Shown here: piece after piece, positions 51,951-61,437 of the stretch | How positions within the stretch are numbered: the stretch's first letter is position 1 | Layout of the letters: each line of letters starts with the position of its first letter | NCBI GenBank assembly: GCA_934747265.1 | Contig: CAKVGI010000002.1 | Location: 1 to 64,000, forward strand | Length of the DNA stretch: 64,000 nucleotides | Reading direction: 5' to 3' | Origin: an uncultured Rickettsiales bacterium | GTDB taxonomy: Bacteria > Pseudomonadota > Alphaproteobacteria > Rickettsiales > UBA1997 | Made by a program: the position numbers and the translations under genes | The notes under the pieces: generated by a model | Seen by the model: the letters and a program-made list of their open reading frames with translations, nothing else | Told to the model about the DNA's origin: nothing | Databases searched by the model: none

Positions 51951-54900
51951 TTATTTATTCTTGGTCTGTCTATTTTTTTTGGCTTGATGTTTTTTATGTA
52001 AATCACCAACTCCTTTACCAATGTCGCCAAATAATTTAAATACAGCTTTTGCAGCTAATCGTTTAACACCCTTTACAAAACTACCTATCTTACCAGCAAT
52101 CGTAAATGGATCCGCACTTACAGAAGAACCAGGTACACCAGAACCACCAGTTAAAACAGAAGCTATTCCGGGAATTGTATTTAATAAATTATTTAAAATA
52201 AATAGCAAAAATGCTAATCTTAAGAATGTTGTAATGTCATTGGCGAATATATCAACTATTTTTGGAATACCAAAAAACCATCCTCTTTCTGTTGTAACAT
52301 TATTTATAAAACATAGTATACTGTTTCTTTTTATTTTTGTAATTTCATCATTTTCTCCCAAGGTACATCCATCTTTGCTAACATTAACAAATATTTTATT
52401 TAATTTTTGTGCTTTTTTAAGCAGGTCTGTTTCTTTTTCTGCATCTTCAATTGTTTCTTTTACACCATACTTATTATTTGTATAAGCTTTAATACTACCG
52501 GTTTTTTTGTCTTTGCAAACATATCCACATACCAAATCTTTATACGGTGCATTTCCAGTAAAAATACCGTCTCCTAGCGTAAAGTTATCTATAATCATAA
52601 TTGAAATAGATATATAAGCTACTAATATCATAGGTTGCAATGCAAAACCCAGTAAATTTTTTAGCCATTTATCAAATATTTTTTTCGTTTTATCAAACAA
52701 TATTGTTGGTATTATTAAAGGAGCTAAAAATAGCAACATAGTCATAGCTATTGTGGCGCCAGCAAAAAAGTAAACAACTTTTATAATAAAATTAAATAAA
52801 AGTAAAGCAATTAATATTGAAGATATAGCAATATATATTATTATACTGAACGGCCATATTAATGCTGAACCTATTAAACCAAAAAAAGATCCAAGATTTC
52901 CACTACCTGTTTTGACATCTCTATACCCAAAATATTTTGCCATTTTACAATCAAGAGTATCAAAGAATGCAATATATTTTCTTCCAGCTGGATATTTGTC
53001 ATATCTATTATCATTATATTTTTGAGCCGCTTCTTGAACCTCTGAAGTTGCGCTTGATGGTATAATATCATTAATATTTCCGAAGAAGCAACCATCATCT
53101 TTAATAAAATTACCATTTTGATCAACGGTAGTTTCAAAGCCAATTTTAGATACAGCATTAGAAAACGTTTCTGATAAACTATATGTAAAATTGAATAACA
53201 TATCGTACCAAAACGTACTATTAATTAATGTCACAACAACTGCAATTTTAAGCATCATAATAATAAAATCACCTCTACCGCCAAGTTTTCCTCCTTTAAA
53301 TAAGACATTGTATCCATATAAAGTAATCATTAATGAAGCTGCAACCATAACGGAATTATGAATAAATTTTATTAATTTATTTAAAGGTCTTTCATGGTCA
53401 GAATCATCATATTCAGTTATAACTTGACCAATTTTATATTTATACTTACCATCTGAACATTCTTCATTTTCATCTGGCATCAATTCTGCATTTTCACACT
53501 TAGTGTGTCCAGCTCTATTAAATAGAAAGTTTTTCATAGTTTCTGTAAAACATTCAACAGCAGGAGCTGAAAGAGAAAATTTATATAAGAAAGGCAATCT
53601 GTCATATCCACTATAAGATGCATATCCATAAGTATTATGAGAACTTCCAACAAAGTTCATACAAGCTTTATCCAAAAATGGAGAATAAGAGTTTGTAAGA
53701 ACAAGTTCATTATATTTTTCATCTTCTATAATTGTACAATGTCTGCGGTACTGAGAAAAGTTTTTAATTTTACCATAACAAGTTTTATAAAACTCATAAG
53801 TTGTTTCTTTGGTTTTTTCATCGGTTTCTTCACTTTTTATACAATCATCTTCAAAAGTAAATCTGCAATATTCTTCTTGCGAAGAGTTCAAACATTGATT
53901 GTACTCTTCTTCATTTTTTATTTTTCTCTCAAAAATATGAGCTTGTTCTGTACCACTTTCAATATTAAAATTGTATGGACAAAGATTATATGTTGAAGCG
54001 CAATAATACACTGTTTTATCACTTTCATCTATTGATTCTTTAATTAATAATTCAATATCATCAATCTTACATTTTTGGTTATTCGCTTTTGGTGAACAAA
54101 GTGCAAAGATATTTTTTTGATTATGTTTAATACATATATTTTTGGAAGCTTCTTTACAACAATTATAAGCTTCATCAAATTCATCACCAACATTTTTTCT
54201 GTAAAATAAAAATCTATCACAAGCATAATTTGCGGATTTAAGTCCTCTGAAATAATAGAGTTGTCTAGGTAATTGACCACTTTCAAGATTTGCATTAACA
54301 TCATACTTTAATGCCTCTGGTCTTGGATCTTTACAATCGCCTACCGCTATTTCTTCACCATCATATAAATTTTCTCTGTATATTTTATCATTTATGGTAA
54401 AATTTCCTATATCATTACCAAACGGAATACAAGTATTGCCTTTTTTATTTTTACATTGTATGTTAGCGCAATCATTTTTATTGTTTAAACATTTTAACAC
54501 TTCATATTTATATGAACCATTAAAGGCGCCCAATTCTGGATAATAATCTCTAATTTCTGTATATTTATTACAAGCGCTTGCTTCTGCTCCACAACCACCA
54601 TTTTTTTCAATTTCTTCAACAACTTCTTGGTTTCCCCAAGTTAACCAATCAGAACCGCAAACTGTAAGAACATATTTTTTTTTGCCACTTTTTCCATACA
54701 TATATCTATTATTTGCTCTTATCCTTTGAACAAGTCTAGCTGGGTCGCCTGGAGTTGCTAAATCAGTGTTAAAAATAATATGACAATATATATTTGATAC
54801 ATTATGAAAATAATCATCTGTAATATTTTCCTTAATATCCTCTTCACCTTCACTTTTTTTTAATGCTGAACTGAATTTAGTACTATGACTTTGTTTATCA

Positions 54901-55043
54901 TACTCTACGTTATATTTTGTATACAAAATATAATCTTTAAGACTATCATACGCAAAGCCAATAAAACCTGCAAAACTACTTTTTGTAAAAGTTATTGACA
55001 TAAAAAAAGTAATAACAAAATATTTTAAAAACCCATTTTTCAT
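51951..55043 (-). CDS. virB6: Giant VirB6/TrbL-like protein, first paralogue
   Basis: A 1030-residue protein with a signal peptide (MKNGFLKYFVITFFMSITFTKSSFAG), a Cys-rich exported domain up to about residue 540 and a multi-helix VirB6 core (MITLYGYNVLFKGGKLGGRGDF, AMTMLLFLAPLIIPTILFDKTKKIFDKWLKNLLGFALQPMI). It shares with the second paralogue YYFRG.K.ANYACDRF, PYNFN...GTE, and FFDTLDCK or FDSLDCK. The start overlaps the virB4 stop by four bases. Membrane-spanning part of the secretion channel. Confidence 0.85.
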   Translation of the reverse strand: MKNGFLKYFVITFFMSITFTKSSFAGFIGFAYDSLKDYILYTKYNVEYDKQSHSTKFSSALKKSEGEEDIKENITDDYFHNVSNIYCHIIFNTDLATPGDPARLVQRIRANNRYMYGKSGKKKYVLTVCGSDWLTWGNQEVVEEIEKNGGCGAEASACNKYTEIRDYYPELGAFNGSYKYEVLKCLNNKNDCANIQCKNKKGNTCIPFGNDIGNFTINDKIYRENLYDGEEIAVGDCKDPRPEALKYDVNANLESGQLPRQLYYFRGLKSANYACDRFLFYRKNVGDEFDEAYNCCKEASKNICIKHNQKNIFALCSPKANNQKCKIDDIELLIKESIDESDKTVYYCASTYNLCPYNFNIESGTEQAHIFERKIKNEEEYNQCLNSSQEEYCRFTFEDDCIKSEETDEKTKETTYEFYKTCYGKIKNFSQYRRHCTIIEDEKYNELVLTNSYSPFLDKACMNFVGSSHNTYGYASYSGYDRLPFLYKFSLSAPAVECFTETMKNFLFNRAGHTKCENAELMPDENEECSDGKYKYKIGQVITEYDDSDHERPLNKLIKFIHNSVMVAASLMITLYGYNVLFKGGKLGGRGDFIIMMLKIAVVVTLINSTFWYDMLFNFTYSLSETFSNAVSKIGFETTVDQNGNFIKDDGCFFGNINDIIPSSATSEVQEAAQKYNDNRYDKYPAGRKYIAFFDTLDCKMAKYFGYRDVKTGSGNLGSFFGLIGSALIWPFSIIIYIAISSILIALLLFNFIIKVVYFFAGATIAMTMLLFLAPLIIPTILFDKTKKIFDKWLKNLLGFALQPMILVAYISISIMIIDNFTLGDGIFTGNAPYKDLVCGYVCKDKKTGSIKAYTNNKYGVKETIEDAEKETDLLKKAQKLNKIFVNVSKDGCTLGENDEITKIKRNSILCFINNVTTERGWFFGIPKIVDIFANDITTFLRLAFLLFILNNLLNTIPGIASVLTGGSGVPGSSVSADPFTIAGKIGSFVKGVKRLAAKAVFKLFGDIGKGVGDLHKKHQAKKNRQTKNK

Positions 55044-57430
55044 ATCTTCCTCACTCTTTTATAAAATATAGGTAGCCAATCTTCAGGCTTATCACTCTTA
55101 ATTTCTTTTATAATTTCATCTAAAAGCAAAACTGTTTCAGCTCTGCCAGATAAAACATTTATAATATCAGTCATTCCTGTTAAATCAATTTTAGCTATAA
55201 CGCCACTATTATCTTGTTTAATTAAAAAATATCTGCTACCGGGATCTATTGTTTTTATTAATTGAAATTCTCTTTCTGATAACATAAAAATTGTTCTATA
55301 TGCTTCTGTTGCTTTTAAATTTGGTAAATAAATTTGTGTAGCAGTTTGTTGAACAAGAGTATCTGAAATAGCACTTTTTGTAGCATCTTCAACGGATTGT
55401 GTAGCAAATACAACGAATGCATTTAATTTTCTTAAAACTTTTAACCAATCTTTTATTCTTGGAGCAAAAACTGGATTATCTATTAAAGCCCAAGCCTCAT
55501 CAAGAATAATCATAGTTGGTGTACCATCAAGAGATGCGCTGATTCTATGAAATAAATACAGTAAAACTGGACTGATACTTACTTTATCTTTTAATAATTC
55601 TCCCATATCAAAACCAAAAACCTTGGAAGAGAAAAAATCTATATTATCAATCTCATTATCAAATAATTTTGCACGAGAACCATCAGAATGCCACATTTCT
55701 AGTCTTCCAGCTAGTGTATCAGGTCCAGAAATACCTAAAAATGGAGCTATATTTCTTAATATTCTTTTTTTAAAAGGTAATTTGTAATTACCATTAACCG
55801 CTTCATTAATTCTTGCCATATCTGTGGCAGTTATGGTTTCTCCATTAACACTAACCATACTTCTTATCCATTCATTTAAGAACGTTTTATTTTCGTTTGT
55901 CTCTGGTAAAGCTAATGGATTAAATCCAGATGACTTACTTGTATCTATTGTTGTATACTTGCCACCCATAGCTCTAATAAAAATCTCAGCGCCCCTATCT
56001 TTATCAAAAAAGAACATTCTGCAATTAAATTTTTGTGCTTGTGCGCATAAAAAATTCATTGTTACAGTTTTACCACTTCCAGTTGGTCCAATAATCATAG
56101 TGTGTCCAACGTCTCTAACATGAAAGTTAAAGAAAAATGGTGTTCCTGATACTGTATTTAAAACCGTAACAGCTGGTCCCCAATGATTTCTTTTAATTTT
56201 TCCAGTTGGATAGTTATGAAATGAAGCAAAGCTTGAAAGATTTAGTGTGTTTATGGTAGCACCTCTAACAACATACGAAAAATTGCCCGGTAATTGTGCC
56301 CAAAATGATGCTTCCATATTAAGTCTTTCTCTAACAGCTGTAATTCCAATATTTGAAAATTCAACAATAATCATAGATAAGTCATTTTCAATGGATTTCA
56401 TATTATCATCTGTACACATAATACTCAAATGATGTTTGCCGAAAGCAAACCTGCCACTCATTGTTGCATCCAATGCTTCATCAATTTCTTGAATTTGGGA
56501 TACAGCAACATCCTCTGATTGTATTAATCTTCTTTGTTGTAATTGTATATTACTAATAGCTACGGTTCTATTAATATACTCAAAAGATTGAGAAATAATA
56601 AATTCAAATGGTAATTGTAAAAAACCATCCATCATACCAGCGTTTGTGATATTTCTATATTCTTTAATTGATACCATACCGCCGTATTTTGTATTAAATG
56701 GAAATTTTACTTCAAAATTTTTGGAACCAAAATATATCTTATTTACCGGTAAGTATGAATCTAATCCGTATGGTATAAATCTATAATTTTGAGAATAACC
56801 ACAATTAACTAAAGAACCTAAAAAATTACATACTTCTGAAAAAATGCCATTATTGGTTTCTACAACATCTAATAATTCGGCTCCGTAGTTTGATAAACCA
56901 TTTAGTATTCTACTGGTGATTTCTTCCATTTCAATAAAATTTTCGCGCATGTTTCTTATTTTAGCTTTCTCATCTATTTTATTTCTTAATCTTTTAAAAA
57001 ATGTTGCAGCTTTTGCTAATCCTTGCGTGTCATCTTTCCTTATAATACTTAAATAGTGTTCGTTTGCAAAACTTCTATCGCCATCATGTCTTATTTTCCA
57101 TTCATCGTTAATCCTTTTGGCGAAAGCGTTTGTCATTTCTCCTTCTGGAAAAGCTTCTTTCTTTTTTCTAATTGTATGAAAATATAAACCAATATTTCCA
57201 GAAACCATACCTTTTAATAAATTATTTCTAGCTTCTTTTTTAATATCTATATCTTCATCGTCAGCAGTTTCAAAAGAAAATCCTTTAATTTTTATAACCC
57301 TTAAAAAAGCATTATTTTTTAATAAAATGGTATTGGAATTCCAAAAACACTTGTATGGAATATAAATGGAAGATGATGTTTCCCATTTAAAATACTTATT
57401 TTTAGGAGGCTCTACAATACCAATTTTCAT
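55040..57430 (-). CDS. virB4: Type IV secretion ATPase VirB4
   Basis: A 796-residue AAA-type ATPase that energises assembly of the type IV secretion system at the inner membrane. The P-loop GPTGSGKT is at 448-455, the Walker B region reads MIILDEAWALIDNP, and VFATQSVEDATKS corresponds to the motif C region. Full length. It follows virB3 after 15 bases and is coupled to virB6. Confidence 0.96.
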   Translation of the reverse strand: MKIGIVEPPKNKYFKWETSSSIYIPYKCFWNSNTILLKNNAFLRVIKIKGFSFETADDEDIDIKKEARNNLLKGMVSGNIGLYFHTIRKKKEAFPEGEMTNAFAKRINDEWKIRHDGDRSFANEHYLSIIRKDDTQGLAKAATFFKRLRNKIDEKAKIRNMRENFIEMEEITSRILNGLSNYGAELLDVVETNNGIFSEVCNFLGSLVNCGYSQNYRFIPYGLDSYLPVNKIYFGSKNFEVKFPFNTKYGGMVSIKEYRNITNAGMMDGFLQLPFEFIISQSFEYINRTVAISNIQLQQRRLIQSEDVAVSQIQEIDEALDATMSGRFAFGKHHLSIMCTDDNMKSIENDLSMIIVEFSNIGITAVRERLNMEASFWAQLPGNFSYVVRGATINTLNLSSFASFHNYPTGKIKRNHWGPAVTVLNTVSGTPFFFNFHVRDVGHTMIIGPTGSGKTVTMNFLCAQAQKFNCRMFFFDKDRGAEIFIRAMGGKYTTIDTSKSSGFNPLALPETNENKTFLNEWIRSMVSVNGETITATDMARINEAVNGNYKLPFKKRILRNIAPFLGISGPDTLAGRLEMWHSDGSRAKLFDNEIDNIDFFSSKVFGFDMGELLKDKVSISPVLLYLFHRISASLDGTPTMIILDEAWALIDNPVFAPRIKDWLKVLRKLNAFVVFATQSVEDATKSAISDTLVQQTATQIYLPNLKATEAYRTIFMLSEREFQLIKTIDPGSRYFLIKQDNSGVIAKIDLTGMTDIINVLSGRAETVLLLDEIIKEIKSDKPEDWLPIFYKRVRKI

Positions 57431-57445
57431 TTACTATTTATTTAA

Positions 57446-57745
57446 TTAATAAAGATCATAAGAATTAGTTCCATTATAAAAAGTTTTATTACTACACTGC
57501 ATAAAATTACTACTTTTCATTATAAGTATTTCAAGTGCTAATGGCTCTTTTAAACAAATTAAATATGCAATTCCGTGCAAAACTGGCAATATAACTATCA
57601 AAAAAACAAAATTATTTGTTAGAACAAACGCCATTAAAGAACCGAGTATATTTAAAGACGCAAAAACATATGATACGCCAAGTATCATACTGGGTCTAGT
57701 AAGTCCTAAAAATAAAGGGTCAGCAACCAATTTTCCAGAAGCCAT
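57446..57745 (-). CDS. virB3: Type IV secretion protein VirB3
   Basis: A 99-residue inner-membrane protein with LVADPLFLGLTRPSMILGVSYVF, a second hydrophobic stretch and a NSYDLY end, as in Rickettsiales VirB3. The open frame continues upstream to 57916, but the added 57 residues are unrelated to the family and would overlap ddl on the other strand. The start at 57745 lacks a good ribosome-binding site. It heads the virB3-virB4-virB6-virB6 unit. Confidence 0.88.
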   Translation of the reverse strand: MASGKLVADPLFLGLTRPSMILGVSYVFASLNILGSLMAFVLTNNFVFLIVILPVLHGIAYLICLKEPLALEILIMKSSNFMQCSNKTFYNGTNSYDLY

Positions 57746-57865
57746 AAACACATATAATATTATATAAAAGAATATTAATAAACTTAAAACTAAAATCAAG
57801 AAAAATGTTGCAATATTAAAAAAATAAGTATAAATTTTGTGTAAATAAATGAATTGGTTATTAAA

Positions 57866-59092
57866 ATGGATAAAAAAAATATTGCTGTTTTTTTTGGTGG
57901 CAAATCTTTTGAACATGATGTTAGTATATTGACTGGTTTAGAAGCTTGTTATGCCCTTGATACTGAAAAATATAATGTTATTCCAGTTTATGTAGATTTA
58001 CAAAATCATCTTTGGACTGGTGATGCTTTACTTAGTAAAGATTTTTATCCTTTAAATGAAACAAATAAAAAAATAATTAATAAATCAGAAATATTGATCG
58101 GAGAAGAAAAGCCAACAATTCAGATACAAAAACAAAAAATGTTTAATAAGTCATTGGAGAAAATTACTTTTGATGTCGCTTTATTAGCATTTCATGGTGA
58201 ATATGGAGAGAATGGTCCATTTCAAGGATTGTTTGAATTAATGGATGTTCCATATACTGGTTGCAGAACTCTTTCAGCATCTGTATGTATGAATAAATCT
58301 GTTGCAAAAACACTCGTATCATCAGTTGGAGTTCCAGTTTTAGACGAAATATTAATAAAAAGACCAACAAACGATCAGTTTTTCGATGTTGATGATTTTA
58401 CAAAACAAATGTCATTTAAATTTCCAGTTATAGTAAAACCAACTGCGTTGGGAAGTAGTATTGGCGTAAGTAAAGCTAACAACAAAGATGAATTAAATGT
58501 ATCTGTTTTACAAATATTTGCATTAGGTGATGATGTTTTAATTGAACCATTTGTTGAAAATCTAGAAGAATATAATATTTCTTTAACAAAGGCTGTTGAT
58601 GGTGAAGTAAAATGTTCTATTATTGAACATCCATTGAAGAAAAATGCTGAGTTTTTGGGTTTTGTTGAGAAATATATGTCAAATTCTGGCGGAAAACGTG
58701 GATGTAAAAAAGCTGGTAGCAAATTAATGTCCGCCTCAGAAAGAGCTGGTTTATTATCACTAACAAGAGATTTTGAAATAAAAGAATTAACAGAAAGCCA
58801 AAAAGAACAAATTAAAGCATGGGCTATTGATGCTTTTGATGTTTTGGAATGTAATGGTATAGTTAGAATTGATTTTATGCATAATTCTAAGACAAAAGAT
58901 TTCTATTTTACAGAAGCAAACACAATACCTGGTTCTTTCGCTTATTATTTATGGGAAGCTAGCGAACCTAGCTATACATATACAGATTTAATGGATTTCT
59001 TGATTAATGAGGCTATTGAATTGCATAAGAGTAAAAAGGGTAATATTATTTTATCTTCTTCAAAATCAAAAATTTTTAAGGAGAAAGAATAA
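57866..59092 (+). CDS. ddl: D-alanine--D-alanine ligase
   Basis: Joins two D-Ala for peptidoglycan precursors. The start at 57866 gives MDKKNIAVFFGGKSFEHDVSILTG; the TTG at 57854 is an in-frame extension. ALLAFHGEYGENGPFQGLFELMDVPYTG, VIVKPTALGSSIGVSKA and TEANTIPGSF are the family ATP-grasp motifs. At 408 residues it is longer than most Ddl (300-370) because of an insert around residues 265-305 (KYMSNSGGKRGCKKAGSKL). It is divergent to virB3 and heads a unit with an alpha/beta hydrolase and murF. Confidence 0.95.
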   Translation: MDKKNIAVFFGGKSFEHDVSILTGLEACYALDTEKYNVIPVYVDLQNHLWTGDALLSKDFYPLNETNKKIINKSEILIGEEKPTIQIQKQKMFNKSLEKITFDVALLAFHGEYGENGPFQGLFELMDVPYTGCRTLSASVCMNKSVAKTLVSSVGVPVLDEILIKRPTNDQFFDVDDFTKQMSFKFPVIVKPTALGSSIGVSKANNKDELNVSVLQIFALGDDVLIEPFVENLEEYNISLTKAVDGEVKCSIIEHPLKKNAEFLGFVEKYMSNSGGKRGCKKAGSKLMSASERAGLLSLTRDFEIKELTESQKEQIKAWAIDAFDVLECNGIVRIDFMHNSKTKDFYFTEANTIPGSFAYYLWEASEPSYTYTDLMDFLINEAIELHKSKKGNIILSSSKSKIFKEKE

Positions 59093-59826
59093 TGTACTCT
59101 GTAAAGCTTGAAGGCAGAAGCGATGCAAAGTTAAGGATTATATGGTTGCATGGTTGGGGTACAGATCATAATTCATTGATCTCATTAGCTATGCAATTTC
59201 AAAATCAAGCAGAGAATTATTTGGTAGATTTACCGGGTTTTGGGCAAACTCAGAAACCAGAAAAAGCTTATGGAAGTGAAGATTACGCTGATGTTGTTGC
59301 TGATTTTATAAAATCATTACCGCCAAAAAAAACAATTGTAATTGGACATTCAAACGGCGGAAGAGTTATTATATCATTAATCAGCAAATATAAACATATA
59401 GTTGATGGTGCTGTTTTAATTGCTGGCGCTGGTATGCCTTTAAGAAGAGGAATATTTTTTAAAACATATTCTTGGATGATAAGAACTTTTTCTCCTACTG
59501 TAAAAAAGATTTTTCCATTTTTAAAAAATGTTTCTTTAAGTTCAGCCGATTATAGAAATTCTAGTGGTGTTATGAAAGAGACTTTTCTTAAAATAATAAA
59601 AGAAGATCTTAGAGAAAAAGCAAAAGAAATAGAAATGCCAGTACTTTTAATATACGGAGATCTTGATAGAGATACACCAGTTTATTTTGGTGAAGAATAT
59701 AATAAAAGTATTAAAAATTCACAATTAAATATAATCAGTGGAGCTACACATTGGGGTTTAATTCTTGAATATAGAACTAAGGTTCATCATATTATTACTA
59801 ATTTTATAAGGAAAAATTTATGTTAA
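59092..59826 (+). CDS. Alpha/beta-hydrolase-fold protein
   Basis: A 244-residue serine hydrolase of alpha/beta fold: WLHGWGTDHNSL (oxyanion loop), nucleophile elbow GHSNGGR with Ser at about residue 84, the GDLDRDTP acid region and ATHWG with the catalytic His. The start overlaps the ddl stop by one base and the end overlaps murF by seven bases, so the three genes are coupled. That points to a peptidoglycan-related role, but the substrate is unknown. Confidence 0.85.
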   Translation: MYSVKLEGRSDAKLRIIWLHGWGTDHNSLISLAMQFQNQAENYLVDLPGFGQTQKPEKAYGSEDYADVVADFIKSLPPKKTIVIGHSNGGRVIISLISKYKHIVDGAVLIAGAGMPLRRGIFFKTYSWMIRTFSPTVKKIFPFLKNVSLSSADYRNSSGVMKETFLKIIKEDLREKAKEIEMPVLLIYGDLDRDTPVYFGEEYNKSIKNSQLNIISGATHWGLILEYRTKVHHIITNFIRKNLC

Positions 59827-61382
59827 ATATCAATATTTACATAATAGCCATATCAACTTTTTTGTTTTGTTATTTTAGAACAAGGTTTTTAATGTTGTTT
59901 TTTCAACAAGATGAATATAGAAACTTTTGGTTTTTGAAATTTATTTTTAAAAGAGCTGAATTGATTGATAAAAAACTAACATTTTGTTTATTGTTAATTT
60001 GGGCTATTTCCCTTGAATTTCCATTTGTAGTATGGGGAATTATTCCATTATTTATATATTTTAGTTATAGTGAAAATGATTTTATTGAAAAAGCAAAAAA
60101 GAAATTAATGATTACAACAAGAATAAAAAGAATTTTAACCGTTGATTCTGTATTAATTGGTTTAGTTATTCTTTTTTGTACTATAATTGAAATGTCTCAA
60201 TTATTGACGGCTTTGATTTCTATACAATTATTACCATTTTTATTGATAATAAGTAATTTGATTTTGTCTCCTATTGAGAAAAGAGTTCAGAATAAGTTTA
60301 AAAATGAAGCTATTGAAAAAATTAATAAATTAAAACCAACTGTTATAGGTATTACTGGTTCTTATGGTAAAACATCTACGAAACATATATTAGCTCATAT
60401 ATTATCTGGAAACTTGCCAGTTTTATGGACACCAGGTAGTGTTAATACTGAAATGGGTATTACTAGAATTATAAGAGAGAAGTTAACGGAAGAACATAAA
60501 TATTTTATTGCTGAAATGGGTGCTTATTTCAAAGGTTCAATAGAAAAATTGTGTAAGTTAACAAATCCACAACATGGAATTATAACTTCAATTGGACAAG
60601 CTCATTATGAACATTTCAAAACACAAGAAGCGATTGCTAGTGCTAAATTTGAATTAGGTGAATGGGTAGAAAAAAATAAAGGTATTTTAATCGTAAATTC
60701 AAGTCAAATAGAGGAAAGATTTTTACCAAAAGATATGCCAATGATAAAAGTCGGAAAAGATTCTGATAATTATATAACGGATATTTTACAAACAGAAGAT
60801 GGATTAAAGTTTAATTTCCATACGGAAGGTAATTCTTATGAAGTATTAGCGCCAATTTATGGTGAACATCAAGCAATGAATATAGCTTTAAGTATTGAGA
60901 TGGCTTTAAAGTTAGGCATGCCAATGAGTACAATATTAACAACTTTAAAAACATTACCACAAATTAACCATAGATTGGAAGTATTGCAAAGAGATAATGG
61001 GGTTAAAATTATTGATGATGCTTACAATTCAAATATTGAAGGTTTTAAATCTGGTCTTAATTTACTTCAAGTATTTCCAAGAAAAAGAAGAATACTTATA
61101 ACACCGGGTATGGTAGAGCTTGGTAAAATGCATGATCAACAACATTATGAGATCGGTAAATATGCTGGTGAAAGAGTTGATATTGCTATTATTATTAGAA
61201 GTGATCGTATACCAACTTTTGTAAAAGGTTTTTCTGAGACAGCATTAAAAGAAACACAATTAATTCAAGCTGATTCATTTAAAGATGCACAACAATGGAT
61301 GGATAATAATTTACAATCCGGAGATGTTGTCTTACTTGAAAATGATTTAACGGATATATACGAAAGCAAAAGAAGCTTATAA
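59820..61382 (+). CDS. murF: MurF-like Mur ligase with N-terminal membrane domain
   Basis: A 520-residue Mur ligase. Residues 1-150 hold several membrane helices (MLNINIYIIAISTFLFCYF, LTFCLLLIWAISLEFPFVVWGIIPLF, VLIGLVILFC...). The ligase part starts at about 170: P-loop GITGSYGKTST (177-187), AEMGAYFKGSIEKL, GEHQAMNIALSIEMA, NHRLEVLQ, DDAYNSNIEG and GMVELGKMHDQQHYEIG. This is the UDP-MurNAc-tripeptide--D-Ala-D-Ala ligase pattern. Classical MurF is soluble and about 450 residues. Coupled with ddl, it would use the Ddl product. Confidence 0.9.
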   Translation: MLNINIYIIAISTFLFCYFRTRFLMLFFQQDEYRNFWFLKFIFKRAELIDKKLTFCLLLIWAISLEFPFVVWGIIPLFIYFSYSENDFIEKAKKKLMITTRIKRILTVDSVLIGLVILFCTIIEMSQLLTALISIQLLPFLLIISNLILSPIEKRVQNKFKNEAIEKINKLKPTVIGITGSYGKTSTKHILAHILSGNLPVLWTPGSVNTEMGITRIIREKLTEEHKYFIAEMGAYFKGSIEKLCKLTNPQHGIITSIGQAHYEHFKTQEAIASAKFELGEWVEKNKGILIVNSSQIEERFLPKDMPMIKVGKDSDNYITDILQTEDGLKFNFHTEGNSYEVLAPIYGEHQAMNIALSIEMALKLGMPMSTILTTLKTLPQINHRLEVLQRDNGVKIIDDAYNSNIEGFKSGLNLLQVFPRKRRILITPGMVELGKMHDQQHYEIGKYAGERVDIAIIIRSDRIPTFVKGFSETALKETQLIQADSFKDAQQWMDNNLQSGDVVLLENDLTDIYESKRSL

Positions 61383-61388
61383 TTTAAA

Positions 61389-61420
61389 AAATGCCTTGTC
61401 AAATATTTGATAAGGCATTT
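61389..61420. terminator. Long hairpin between murF and nnr
   Basis: AAATGCCTTGTCAAAT at 61389-61404 pairs with ATTTGATAAGGCATTT at 61405-61420 (16 bp with one G-T pair). It has no clear loop or U-run beyond TTTAATTTAAA, but its position between converging genes suggests termination on both strands. Confidence 0.7.
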
Positions 61421-61437
61421 AATTTAAATAGAAAAAT

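Noticed and set aside
57746..57916. 57-residue N-terminal extension of VirB3
   Set aside because: It overlaps the ddl start on the opposite strand and has no counterpart in VirB3.
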